DNA of 64,000 nucleotides from Ahaetulla prasina (taxonomy: Eukaryota; Chordata; Lepidosauria; Squamata; Colubridae), in the NCBI RefSeq assembly GCF_028640845.1, contig NC_080546.1, positions 30,339,020 to 30,403,019 on the forward strand. The letters run 5' to 3'. The notes under the pieces were generated by a model. The model searched no databases and was not told where the DNA came from. It worked only from the letters and a program-made list of their open reading frames with translations. Shown here piece after piece: positions 1-10,006 of the stretch. A program made the position numbers and the translations under genes. Numbering within the stretch: the stretch's first letter is position 1; each line of letters opens with the position of its first letter.

Positions 1-114
1 TTCTTTAATGTTTTTCACACTAGATTGTGACAACCAGAAAGTTATTTTTATTTTAAAGCATAATTTCTGAAGTCCTTCTATGAAGTCCCATTGAAATGTA
101 TGAAGAGTCCTAAT

Positions 115-241
115 CAGTGACGGGTTGCTACCGGTTCGCCCCGGATCGGGCAAACTGGTAGCGGGCAAACCGATAGCGCAGAAACGTCACGCGCACACAC
201 ACAAGCAAACTGGTAGCAAACTAAATTGAAACCCACTACTG
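115..241. mobile_element. Short non-autonomous hAT-like DNA element (127 bp)
   Basis: The element starts CAGTGACGGGTTGCTACC and ends in AACCCACTACTG, so the two ends are imperfect inverted repeats of the CAGNGGTGGGTT type. It is flanked by a perfect 8-bp direct repeat, GTCCTAAT, at 107-114 and 242-249. Eight-base duplications with CAG...CTG ends are diagnostic of the hAT superfamily (established knowledge). Inside are a CCGGTTCG motif and a short CpG- and CA-rich stretch, both shared with the copies at 12.6 and 47.0 kb. It has no coding capacity, so any movement needed a transposase supplied in trans. Confidence 0.8.
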
Positions 242-249
242 GTCCTAAT

Positions 250-793
250 ATATACATATACAGGACAAGACCCACTGTAATGAAATTGTACAGAAGTATA
301 AAAATAGTTTGGCCTCTGTCAATTCACTTTTGCTTTAAATAGATAACAGCTCTTTTTTTTGTAATTAACCTTTAAAATGCATCTATATGTTTAAGCTAGA
401 GCAATATTCTTGGAGAGAGGGAGGGAGTCAAAGTAGTGACTAGAATTTCTTTCATCTCTCTTCTGATTTGTTTTTACTGGGGAAAATTCAGGATGTCACT
501 GCCTTAAACCACATTGCCTTCTTGAAACGTGCCTGATTATCTGTAGAAAAGATCTACAAAGCAGCACATAGTTTTACTGAATGCCGATTTATCCACCAAC
601 AGCTTATTTCATTTGAAAGGCAAAAAATGAAGTCATCCTTTAAGAAATCCTAAAATAGTGGAGAAATCTGTTTTTCTAAACTGTTGGATATTTTCTTTCT
701 TTCTTAAAAATATGAACAGCCTCTAAAACTCAGAGCTATCTTGTTTCCAAAATTTTCTGATTGTTTAAAAGTCATCCTATGTGTGATTGAATA
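250..793. other. Unassigned AT-rich non-coding stretch
   Basis: I see no reading frame, RNA gene or recognisable repeat here, only AT-rich sequence with short T runs and a purine-rich patch near 412-430. It separates the first hAT-like element from the RTE/BovB fragment. Confidence 0.5.
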
Positions 794-1485
794 TGTACCA
801 TCAAGTTATTGTTGACTCTTAGTGAGCACATAGTGCAGAAAGATGATATTCATTGTAATCTGTCCCTAATCTGGTCTTTCAGATCTTTAAATGATGCATT
901 CATTGCCATTATAAGCTAAATCCAACCACCTTGCTGCTCCTATTCCTCTTCTTCTCTTTCCTTCCACCTTCTTCAGACAGCTAGGTCTTCACATTATTTG
1001 TCCCTTAAGTGAGAATTCTGATTTTATCCAATGATCCACTTTGTTTCCTTGGCTGTCCATGATATTCTTTGGAATCTTCTCCAACACTAAAGTACAAAAG
1101 CATCAATACTTTTCTTATCCGTGTTGGCACAGTGGTTAGAATGCAGTATTGTAGGCTACTCCTGCTGCCTGTCGGCTACCTGCAGTTTGGCACTTTGAGT
1201 CTCACAGGCTCAAGGTTGACTCAGCCTTCCATCCTACCAAGATTGGTAAAATGAGGGTAATATGCTGACTCTGTAAACCGCTTAAAGAGCACTGTGAAGC
1301 CATATATAAGTCTAAGTGCTACTTCTATCCTGCTTCTTCAAATTATGACTTTTGCTTCCATAGTTATCACAGGGAATACCTTTTGTTTGCACAGTTCTGA
1401 TATTTGTAGACATAATATAGACAGATCATGGGATTTGAATATCTTTTCTATGGCCTATATAGCTATTTCACTAAGATAACAAGCT
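794..1485 (-). mobile_element. RTE/BovB-like LINE 3' fragment, decayed, split by a SINE
   Basis: The plus strand reads like the reverse complement of the 3' coding end of an RTE/BovB LINE. It has the same phrase order as the clearer copy at 17.5 kb: a gap-and-'gactctt' start, 'ccaccttgctgctcc', 'cttcttctctttccttc', then 'cttctccaacac' and 'caaaagcatcaat'. The homology breaks at about 1118, where a SINE is inserted, and resumes at about 1333 with 'cttcttcaaattatg' and the 'tatggcctatatagct' phrase. No open frame survives. The family call is by recall of reptile RTE elements. The copy is much more diverged than the one at 17.5 kb and so is older. Confidence 0.6.
1119..1332 (+). mobile_element. 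MIR-like tRNA-derived SINE, nested in the RTE/BovB fragment
   Basis: The head has a decayed tRNA-like A box (GGCACAGTGGTTAGAATGC). A core follows with 'caaggttgactcagccttcc' and 'ggtaaaatgag', then 'gctgactctgtaaaccgctt', and the tail is 'tatataagtctaagtgct'. The same order occurs in the copies at 5.3 kb (+) and 15.8 kb (-). Imperfect flanking repeats, ACTTTTCTTATCC before and ACTTCTATCC after, look like a target-site duplication. Such SINEs are transcribed by RNA polymerase III and retrotransposed by a partner LINE (established). The 5' part is too mutated to be a working promoter. Confidence 0.75.
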
Positions 1486-1549
1486 ACTGTAGTCTGTGGA
1501 ATATTTATTGACTGCTTTACTGTTAATGGTTGATTTTAAAACGCAGATG

Positions 1550-1895
1550 CAGTGGTGAAATCCATTTTTTTTTTATTACCGGTTCTGTGGGCAGGGCTTG
1601 GTGGTTGTGGTATGGCTTGGTAGGAGTGGCAGGAGAAGAATACTGCAAAATCTCCATTCCCACCCCACTCCAAGGAAGGATACTGCAAAATTCCCATTCC
1701 ATCCCTACTCTTGGGGGAAGGATACTGCAAAATCCCCATTCCTTCCCCACTCCTGGGGGAAGGATATTGCAAAATCTCCATTCCCATCCCACACTGGGGC
1801 CAGCCAGAGGTGGTATTTGCCAGTTCTCCGAACTGCTCAAAATTTCTGCTACTAGTTCTCCAGAACCTGTCAGAACCTGCTGGATTTCACCCCTG
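1550..1895 (+). mobile_element. hAT-like non-autonomous element with four internal minisatellite units
   Basis: The ends are CAGTGGTGAAATCCA and, reversed, CAGGGGTGAAATCCAG, a clear terminal inverted repeat. The flanks CGCAGATG (1542-1549) and TGCAGAAG (1896-1903) match at 6 of 8 positions, as expected for an old hAT duplication. After the 5' end come a poly-T run, 'accggttctgtgggc' and a 'gtggcttgg'-type stretch, then four ~42-bp tandem units, then 'ggttctccagaacctg'-like sequence. Overlapping open frames of 159 and 105 codons across it are by-products of the repeat. Sister copies lie at 14.5, 27.3 and 54.3 kb. Confidence 0.85.
1635..1800 (+). repeat. Internal ~42-bp minisatellite, four units
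   Basis: Four imperfect head-to-tail units each read as 'gaaggatactgcaaaa', a 'tccccattcc' segment, and a C-rich 'ccccactcctgggg' end. They start at about 1635, 1675, 1717 and 1759. The units differ by point changes. The array lies wholly inside the hAT-like element, and its unit number differs in each sister copy. Confidence 0.85.
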
Positions 1896-1903
1896 TGCAG
1901 AAG

Positions 1904-3880
1904 CTATCCACTAGTTCAATATCTTCATTTTTACATTTTAAGGCTGGTGTCATTATCTGCAATGATTAATGTGGTATTATATTCTTCATATTTAATTTTA
2001 TTTATTTAATTTTAATTTTAAATATTCTTCATATTTAATTTTAGTCCTATTTTCTCACTGTGCTTCTTCACTTTCTTACTAGAGTTTTCCGTTCTTTGAG
2101 GGTCTGGGTAATGATATCAGCATAGTATGGTTTACTGATATTTCTTTCTCCAATTTTAAAACCACAATCATTTTTTCCAATCCAGCCCACGTCTATTCCT
2201 TTATTAAATTAAACTTTAAAGAATGTGTTATGCCAGACTATTTCAGAATAAAATTGTACCAAACTATTTCTCTTTAAATTGTTACTTCAGCATATTTTAC
2301 ACAAAACTCCACATCCATGGACATACCTATATGTGTACACCCACTGATAGATTAAACACTGCTGGTGCAAATAATCATTCTGAAATGTAAACGTATTTCA
2401 ATTTTTTAACTAATTTGTTTCACTATCTCCATTTGGTCTTCATTTCATTTCAAGAACATGTATTTTGTATATTCTGAATATTTTGTAACTGTTGCATTGG
2501 GATTCATTGGTATGAAGCAAATGTTTTGCATTTAAACATTTCTAAAGCAAACTATTGATACATTGCATTCCGAGAGCTTTCAGATTGGCTTTAACAATGC
2601 TGCTAACGTCAGTAATTTCTGGAAACAAGATATAAAACTATTCAACTGATGACAGCAGTCAACAAGAATTCAGAGACAGCAAGATGTTTTCAGACAGACA
2701 TTTCCCAGACTGATAGTTCTTTAACTTTTAGGTGACAACTCCTTTTAAGAATCGGGTGGAAAAAATTAGTATCATCAGATTAGGAGAAATGACATCTTTG
2801 TAACTTGATAATCCTTCATCCATAGTTCATATCTTAGCAAATAATATACTTTGAAATCATTTTCTTCTTGGTGGAATAAAAACTTTTTAGGCAGACATGA
2901 GGAAGATATGTCTCTCTTTTTGTCTCTTCAGCTGTATAAACAGGAATTGTGAAGAAGCAGGTGCAAATTTTCTTTCTGTTAAAAAATAATCTACACATTG
3001 TTGTTTTTAAGAAATTATTATGGACTTTCAAACTTGGTTGCCATAATATCTTCTTGATAAAAACAAAGTAGGCAAGCATTAAAGTATAAATGCATAAACT
3101 TCTAGTACAAGTTGGAGTGGTGACACCGATATCATGATGTGACTTGTCCATACACCTTCTCCCAACAATCATGACCACATAGATTTTGCACATAACACCT
3201 TCCAATTTCAGTCCTTAACATCTCAAATTAGAAGATTCCTGTTCCTGACACCTTGGTCATGGCTCTTTGATGTAAACAAAGTAGATATACCAACAGACTA
3301 CGACGGCTACATGTTGGGTGCTTTTCTTTATTTGTAATTTGAATATTAGAACCTTAGTATTTGTAGCAAATTTGGATCATTGACAAAAATAAGATCCTGC
3401 TGCTTAAAAAATGCTTAATACTCTTATTAATGATTGTCATATTCCAATTTTATGTAAGTTTCCTTCTGTTGAAGCTTCTATTTCTACCACTTTGTGGGAC
3501 ATTTTAAAATATTTTGCTTTTTTTTAGGAGCAAAAATTTTACATTTTGAGGACATCTGCTTTTTTTGTCCAGCATCAGAAGCTACTAGTTTTCTGGTTTT
3601 GTTCATTTTCCATTATATATCACTCCATTTTTCTGCATTTTTGCTGACCGTTATGCTTCTGAAGCTGTAAAGACCCACGGAAGAAGTACCATCGTGATGT
3701 CTATGCCTGGGATTTAATTGAAGCATGGGAAACTAGTACAAATTCAGTTTCCTAGAGACAGAATAACTCAATGAAATACAGGGCCCCTCAAAGCTTGGTA
3801 TTTCCAGAAGCGGGCAACCTGATTAAAAATGCAGAAGAAACTGTTGGCACTTCAAAAAGTCTCATACTGGATGTTATAGA
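1904..3880. other. AT-rich non-coding stretch without recognisable elements
   Basis: No convincing gene or repeat family is visible. A ~19-bp phrase, 'attcttcatatttaatttt', occurs twice near 1980 and 2022 around a T/A-rich tract. A 123-codon minus-strand frame at 2834-3205 has no recognisable domain and ordinary AT-rich composition, so I treat it as a chance frame. Confidence 0.5.
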
Positions 3881-3888
3881 GGCATAAG

Positions 3889-4154
3889 CAGGGGTAGGAT
3901 TCAGCTGTTTCAGACAAGTTCAGGTGAACCGGTAGTTACTGCCAGCAGCTGGGCCCACCCACCCACCCCGGCGCTCTCCCGTCTTACACAATCGCCATGT
4001 TTTTGACACAATGCGTGTGTGCGCAAGGTACAGGTGTGAGCAAAACTATCCTGTCCTATAGAAACACAGTGTTTTGATGCAGCATGCATGTGTGCACTCT
4101 CACATTTTCAGTTCTGGGTGAACCAGTTGTTAAATTATGTAAAGCCTACCTCTG
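3889..4154. mobile_element. hAT-like non-autonomous element
   Basis: The ends CAGGGGTAGGATTCAG and, reversed, CAGAGGTAGGCTTTAC form imperfect inverted repeats. They are bounded by GGCATAAG (3881-3888) and GGCATAAA (4155-4162), a 7/8 target-site duplication. The interior has 'gaaccggtagtta', a C-rich run, and a CpG-containing 'tgtgtgcgcaagg' stretch like the copies at 12.6 and 47.0 kb. It lacks the 42-bp minisatellite. It is non-coding. Confidence 0.8.
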
Positions 4155-4162
4155 GGCATAAA

Positions 4163-5297
4163 ATATATGAAAGAACAGCAGAAATCCAAGCGTTGTTTCC
4201 CAACGAAACAACATTATCTGAACCAATGGGCAAGTATATCAGGATATAGCTTTGCAGTTTTCTATAGTTCCCAGTCTCGCAGAACATATATTGGTTGGAG
4301 ATATGAAACAGTAGAAAAGTAGCCGTACAAGTTTTCTCCTTCCAAAAAGACTGAAAATTTTAAACTGCTCGTGCAGTCCATCTATTGTTCTATTGCAAGC
4401 TGTTTTCTCACTTGCTAGGTTTTTTTTTTTTTTCCATTTAGATCTGGGACCAAGTCTCTGCATCCATCACTTCTCCGGTTAAGCAGGATGGCTGAACCTG
4501 TAAGTGTCTATAGACAGTTTTCCCTTATCTCTGGTTTTTTTCTGTCAGTTTGGTGGACCAATGTTTAGATTAATTCCAGAGAGGGAGCCGTCTTCTTTGC
4601 AGTGACTGGAAAATGTCAAAGGGTCATCTGAGTGTGAATCCACTATTGGAGCTGAGGAATGTGTTATTTAAGACCGCCCCCCCCAAAAAAAGTTGGGCTG
4701 CAGTTGTGAAAAATTAAGGTGTCACTGAACAAGCCTTTTAACTATGTTTGGGTGGAAGTTGGCCTCAGGAGCTTTAGACTCCATTTAAGTTCAAGCTGCA
4801 ACATTGGAGGCGAACACCAGAACGATCTAAAAACCAGACCAAGTTTCAGGTTGGCGTGAACAGCACAAAAACTTTGAACTTTCCAAAGGGGGGGAAAAAG
4901 GCAAGTTCTTATCACAGTTTGTTTCCTTTCTGCATTCTACAATACAGCCTTTTATTTCAACCTATTTATACACGATAATAGCTCCTGTGGCCTGCCAACA
5001 CAGTATTAAAAATAACACTGGGGTTATTGGGGGTTTTTTGTGAAAAGACATGCCATGGAGAACAAAACAAGAAGAAATTGTATTGGTAGGGGTGAATTAA
5101 GAAACAACTGTAATAAAAAAGGGATGGGCTTTCTTAAGCAAAAACTATTTCTTAGGTCCAGGCACAGATTTGCTTGGTACTGAGCTTGGCACAGAAATGT
5201 ATGAGTTAATATTCCTGTGCTGGAAGGTGTAATTGGATGTCAGCTTAACATTATTTCAGCATGCAGTGTAAAAGCAAAAACCAGAGGTTTTATTTGA
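4163..5297. other. Unassigned non-coding stretch
   Basis: No gene or known repeat is recognisable. It contains homopolymer runs (T at about 4420-4433, C at 4676-4684) and a small minus-strand frame at 4239-4463 with no domain. Confidence 0.45.
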
Positions 5298-5538
5298 AGA
5301 GCTATGGTGGTTGGTGGTTACAATGCAGTATTGAATGCTGACTCTGCTCACTGCCAGGAGTTCGATTCCGACAGCTCAAGGTTGACTCAGTCTTGCATCC
5401 TTTGGAGGTCAGTAAAATGAAGACCCAGATTGTTAAAGGCAATATGCTGAAATCTGTAGACCTCTCAGAGAGTGCTGTAAAGCACTGTGGAGTGGTATAT
5501 AAGTTATGTGCTATTATTATTGCTATATTGCTATTTTG
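5298..5538 (+). mobile_element. MIR-like tRNA-derived SINE
   Basis: Starts with a tRNA-like head (GGTTGGTGGTTACAATGCAG) followed by a B-box-like GAGTTCGATTCC. The core is 'gctcaaggttgactcagtct', 'cagtaaaatgaagacccag' and 'gcaatatgctga'. It ends 'ggagtggtatataagt' with a degenerate (GCTATT)n tail. This is the best-preserved copy of the subfamily with this tail. Its B box is close to the consensus GGTTCGANTCC, which supports a tRNA origin. Small open frames on both strands here are SINE sequence, not genes. Confidence 0.8.
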
Positions 5539-5948
5539 TTCTTTTTCAGTCATTTCCTCTCTACTACTCTCTGAAGTCAAAATTTAAGATTCTAAGATAT
5601 TAGCAAGAAAAAAAGAATGGCACAAATTTCCAACTGGAAAAAGAAAAGTGTGGCTATTTACAGTTGAGATATAATTATCACAACTCGAGAAAATTTTGAA
5701 GTACTTTTTGCTAATACACATAGCAAAAGCAATTAATTAAATTATAAACTCCATGTCACTTTTTAAATTAACTCTGTGAGTTATATTGGCTGAGTTTGTT
5801 GAGGTTGGTAAATTATATTTACAACAACAGCAATAAGAACCAAGTAAATATATTTACAACTTACGCAAGATAAAAATATGACTTATTGCCATTTATTGAT
5901 GAATCACATACTATGGTTCTTAAAAGCAAACATACATTTTTTGGTAGC
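5539..5948. other. AT-rich non-coding stretch
   Basis: No gene or recognisable repeat is seen; the sequence is A/T-rich with short 'aacaacaacag'-like runs. Confidence 0.45.
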
Positions 5949-5984
5949 GACTTTAAAGATGTTTCTGAAAACATCTTTAAAGTC
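5949..5984. repeat. Perfect 16-bp-arm hairpin
   Basis: GACTTTAAAGATGTTT (5949-5964) is followed by a 4-base loop, CTGA, and then its exact reverse complement at 5969-5984, with a short T-rich run after it. I could not connect it to any repeat family present here. It could be a collapsed foldback element or a chance inverted duplication. Confidence 0.8.
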
Positions 5985-7500
5985 TTTTTAATCCCGCTTT
6001 CTATCCCAGCTCCACATTGAAATCCAGAATCCATTAGCTATGATAGTTCACATAAATTCCATTAATTTATAACAGGCAAGCCTAGTTCAGAATTGTTGGT
6101 ATTATAGGTCTCCAATTCTGAGCCAACACTAAGGGCCCAATCAAAATCTAATATGCAATAATAAGCATTTATGTGCTAAATCTATCAACCATGCATAGCA
6201 CTTCAGTAATAACTAAATATTTCCCCATTTTTCCTACCTTCTTCAAACTTTTGCTTTATTGCCATCCAAAATCTACCAGAATAGAAGTACGGTAGTATGA
6301 ATTTTCTGTGGACTTCTGACTCCACACTCACATTCATAAATTAATAATAATCTGGGTTTTTATTTGTTATTGCTCTTCTGTTTATTGTGTTTGTTTATTT
6401 CTCTGTTTTTATGACACACTTGATTTTGTTGGCTTATTTCTGTGTTTTCATTGCTGCATGAATTTTGTGCTTTTTGTTGCTTCTTTGGTTGGTTGCTAAC
6501 TTTTACTTTTGTTCATTAAGGTTGGTCTTTATAGGATGTATTAGCTATGTGTAGGGGTGTGTTGACAGAATGATGGGATAAAGAAAATGTAAAAAGTGAA
6601 CTAAATGTTACAGGCATATTTTTGGCATCTCTTGCACCTGAAATGGGCTTCCTTCACAAGAGCCAATATTTCTGGATCAGTTGTGATGCACTTTGTCTCC
6701 TCTAATCTGTAATATATTTATATCAACGGACCAAAGCTATAAATTCAGTAACGACACGTTTCATAGTGTGAACCTCCCGATCTGCTTTAATCCCCAGATT
6801 AGATACTGAAGTGCTGCTTCAGTTATGCAGCATTATCGCATCCTATCACTTGGCCTCTTTTCAAACTGTAGCATTTATTGACAATACTTTCAAAGCTGTT
6901 GCTAAGTTGTGAGCACTCTGCCTTATCAACTTTTGCTTTTAAAGCATCGCTTAGGTAGACTTTTGTGCAGGAATTGCTATGCTAATATCACTGATACAGA
7001 AAAGTCTGTGTCTGGCCTGGGCAAAGGAATTTGTTTCCTGGCAGTGTTCCCTGTGTATAAATTTGTATGGATCTTCCCTTCTTCATACTTCTCTATACAA
7101 CTGCACAAAATCCATGTGATTTCCTGGAATGTTGTTATTTGACTTTTTATTTCTTTGATATTTCATAATATTAGCTAATATTAGCTAATATAATTCATAA
7201 TACATAATTGGTATTTTGAATGAATTTATTACTTGGCTGAACTGTTGGTTCATTCTGATCAAAAAACAATAAATCTACAGGCCAAATGTAGCCAAAGTTT
7301 GCCAAAGAACTCAATAGCAAACCTTGAGTTCACCAATAACAATAATAATTTATCACCAAAATAAACATCAGCTGGTTTAAAAACCTGATTAACTGCAAAC
7401 ATGTTAACTATACTATTTAATACTAAATAATACTTATTTAATAATAAAGAACTGTAAAAAGTATCACTTTGTTTTAATATATTTTTCAATATTTCAATTT
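5985..7500. other. AT-rich non-coding stretch
   Basis: No gene is recognised. Short local duplications occur, for example 'attagctaatattagctaat' near 7170-7190. A 77-codon frame at 6909-7142 shows no domain. Confidence 0.45.
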
Positions 7501-7761
7501 TATTTTTTTTAAATTTACATTTATATCCCGCCCTTCTCCGAAGACTCAGGACAGCTTACAGTGTATAAGGCAATAGTCTCATTCTATTTGTATATTTACA
7601 AAGTCAACTTATTGCCCCCCCAACAATCTGGGTCCTCATTTTACCTACCTTATAAAGGATGGAAGGCTGAGTCAACCTTGGGCCGGGCTTGAACTTGCAG
7701 TAATTGCAGGCTGCTGTGTTCTAATAACAGGCTTCTTACCAGCCTGAGCTACCACGGCCCT
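7501..7761 (-). mobile_element. MIR-like SINE with an L2-like LINE tail
   Basis: On the minus strand the head GGGCCGTGGTAGCTCAGG fits a tRNA A box, and 'agttcaagcccggc' fits a B box. The same core as the other SINEs follows ('caaggttgactcagccttcc', 'gtaaaatgaggacccagatt'). The 3' end is different: 'ctgagtcttcggagaagggc' then 'gggatataaat'. That tail is almost identical to the 3' ends of the L2-like LINEs at 31.1 and 53.8 kb, so this subfamily probably recruited that LINE's reverse transcriptase. A tail-only relative lies at 63.5 kb. Confidence 0.8.
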
Positions 7762-7869
7762 TTTCACTTATGGCCAAATGATTGAAGTGTTATAAAAGTA
7801 CTGATAATTAAGTTTGCCATCATTCCCTTCCCAGAGGGATTGACCTGTAATTTTCAAAACATACATATC

Positions 7870-8375
7870 TTACAACTTTCGGTCCAGGTTCATCCGGTTT
7901 GGATGCCACGATGTAAAAAAAGTTGTTGAGACTATAGAAAGAGTGATGAGAAGAGCCACAAAGATGATTAGGAGCCTGGAGGCTAATACATATAAAGAAT
8001 GGTTGCTGGAATTGGGTATGTCTAGCTGAATGAAAAGGAGTAGAGGTGATAGCAGTGTTCCAATATCGAAGAGGTTGCCACAAAGAAAAGGGAGTCAAGC
8101 TATTCTCCAAAGCACCTGAGGCCAGGACAAGAAGCAATGGATGGAAACTAATCAAGGAGAGAAGCAACCTAGAACTAAGAATAAATTTCCTGACAGAACA
8201 ATTAATCAGTGGAACAACTTGCCTCTAGAAGTTGTGATGTTTCAATACTGGAAGTTTTTAAGAAGAGATTAGATGACCATTTGTCTGAAATGGTATAGGC
8301 TTTCCTGTCTGAGCATGGGGCTGGACTAGGATACCTCCAAGATCTCTTCCAACTTTGTTCTATTCTATTCTAGTG
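7870..8375 (+). mobile_element. CR1 LINE, 5'-truncated 3' end
   Basis: The segment encodes a broken version of the C-terminal end of CR1 ORF2. Recognisable peptides in shifting frames are ERVMRRATKMIRSLE, NQWNNLPLEVV and a K-x-F-L-R-R-D segment. It ends in the CR1 3' region, 'gatctcttccaac' followed by a short TTCTATTCTATTC tail. Stops and frameshifts show it is dead. A 115-codon minus-strand frame over it is a shadow. Just downstream a 19-bp phrase is duplicated (8379-8397 and 8402-8420). Confidence 0.85.
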
Positions 8376-9083
8376 CAGGAAATGCAACAAAACTATTACT
8401 TGAAATGCAACAAAACTATTGCTAAAAATGGAGCCAGGTACCTATCGTGATAGAAGGCTTTCTAATGATGTCTTGTTGTTTAATGATGAAGCTGAATATC
8501 AGGAAAGTAAAATAATCTGTATGAACATCCAGCTTTGACCACTTTAGAAGAAGAGATTCCATTTTAAGGAACTCTGGTTGTTTAACTATTTTAGGTTCAT
8601 AAGCATAATAGAATGTTAAAATCGTCTACCAATTGAACCCTTTCTGCATCGTTGATGGGTGTTTAGTCTGAGAATTCAGGCAACTGTAGCTGTATCTGGT
8701 TTTAAATTCTTCACTATTGCAAGAAATCACAGCAAATGTGGTTTAATCTCAGCAATGGGTACCTCTGTATTCTTTCATTTTCTTATTAACTTGAACAGGT
8801 TTCTCTCTTTGCAGGTTTACAATTGTAGTAGAGACATTTCTTGGCTGCAGCTGTTCATGGGAATTCCAGCTGAAGAGAATTTGTTAATAGTACTGCCTCC
8901 TGGTGAATTGCCACCTTTCCATCCTGATGATAATCCTGAACTATGTGGACAGACTTGATCAGTTTATCATTCTGCTGTTGCAGAAAGATGTTACTTCTTG
9001 AAGTTCTGTCCTTCACCAGCAGATGCAAGGCAACATGTAGGAATGTGGAGGATAAACAGAAAGACAAAGAGATGGAACCACTG
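8376..9083. other. Unassigned non-coding stretch
   Basis: Nothing is recognised beyond the 19-bp duplication next to the CR1 tail. The 99-codon frame at 8659-8958 has a proline-rich C-terminal half, but no domain or splice context I can support. Confidence 0.4.
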
Positions 9084-9141
9084 CAGAATTCTGGGAGCTG
9101 AAGTCCACAAGTCTGAAAGTTGCCAAGGTTGGAGACCCCTG
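9084..9141 (-). mobile_element. hAT-type element end (CAGGGGTCTCCAACC family), fragment
   Basis: On the minus strand it starts CAGGGGTCTCCAACCTTGGC and continues through 'acttgtggacttcagctccc' to 'agaattc'. The same sequence, also minus, ends at 49965. CAGGGG ends are typical of hAT elements. No flanking duplication is visible, so this is probably one end of a truncated copy. Confidence 0.65.
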
Positions 9142-10004
9142 CTATAAAGCCTATATTAGAAACAAACAGATTGAGGGTTTAGATTGAAAAGATATGAAAT
9201 TGGGAATTGGGAAAGTCAAACAAGACAAAACAAGAACAAAAAAGAACAGAATAGGTACAACATAACAAGGCTTTCGCTCAAAGACTACATAAACAACTAA
9301 TACATATAAATAATGTTTCTCTTATTTTACCATTTAATATATATATTAAATTTGCTGTACTGTATTATCAAATTCAGAATCTATAAATCCCAACAATAGT
9401 TGTTTATAGTTGTTTATATCTTCAAACCGAAATGAACCTAGAAAAATTATCTCACGATTATGTTTTAAACAGACACTTTCTGATATATGATGCTGAAGTT
9501 TGTTTACATCATGGCAAAAGTAATGGAACACATCCAATGGGCAAAGGTCCAGATTTTTGACTGATGATAATAGAATGCAGCTGTTCTGGCCTCTTTATGA
9601 ATGGAGACAATTCATAATTCACATTTTGCTTATAAAGAAAGTGTGTTTAAATAATGTTTGCCCTTTGAAATGAAGCCTTGTAAGTTTGCAAGCCAAGGTA
9701 ATATACCCATCTCTCTGCTCCACTCTAGAGCATTCATCTAGTATTCAGGAGTGGAAGTCCCTTGAGGACAAGAAAATACTACATCCTTCAAGTTACGAAC
9801 CATGAAATCCATAAACTATGCCTTGAGATTGGGAGATTGGGAGGCTTTGGATGAAAGTGATGAAAATTGGTCAAATGGTTATAATTTAATCATTTTCATT
9901 ATCAACACTTCTAATATTAGGAAAAAATAGTGCAACAGCAGAAAATTAATCAATGCCCTTAGCAAGGTCAACATTAAAAAACATTGCTGATAATCATTGT
10001 TATG
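9142..10004. other. Unassigned AT-rich stretch
   Basis: No gene or recognisable element; an A-rich 'acaagacaaaacaagaacaa' tract lies near 9220-9240. Confidence 0.45.
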
Positions 10005-10006
10005 TA

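Noticed and set aside
1635..1800. CRISPR-like array of ~42-bp repeats
   Set aside because: The units are directly adjacent without spacers, lie inside a transposon, and the genome is vertebrate.
1530..2009. 159-codon frame and an overlapping 105-codon minus frame
   Set aside because: Both are translations of the minisatellite-bearing hAT-like element; the unit length happens to keep a frame open.
5949..5984. Rho-independent terminator
   Set aside because: The hairpin plus T-rich shape fits superficially, but this is vertebrate DNA and no bacterial-type gene is present.
7690..7761. Functional tRNA gene on the minus strand
   Set aside because: A- and B-box-like strings are present, but there is no intact cloverleaf and the sequence continues into a SINE core and tail.
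8809..8958. Exon beginning after 'ctctctttgcag'
   Set aside because: A pyrimidine tract plus CAG looks like a splice acceptor, but the following frame has no homology I recognise and no matching donor or partner exon.
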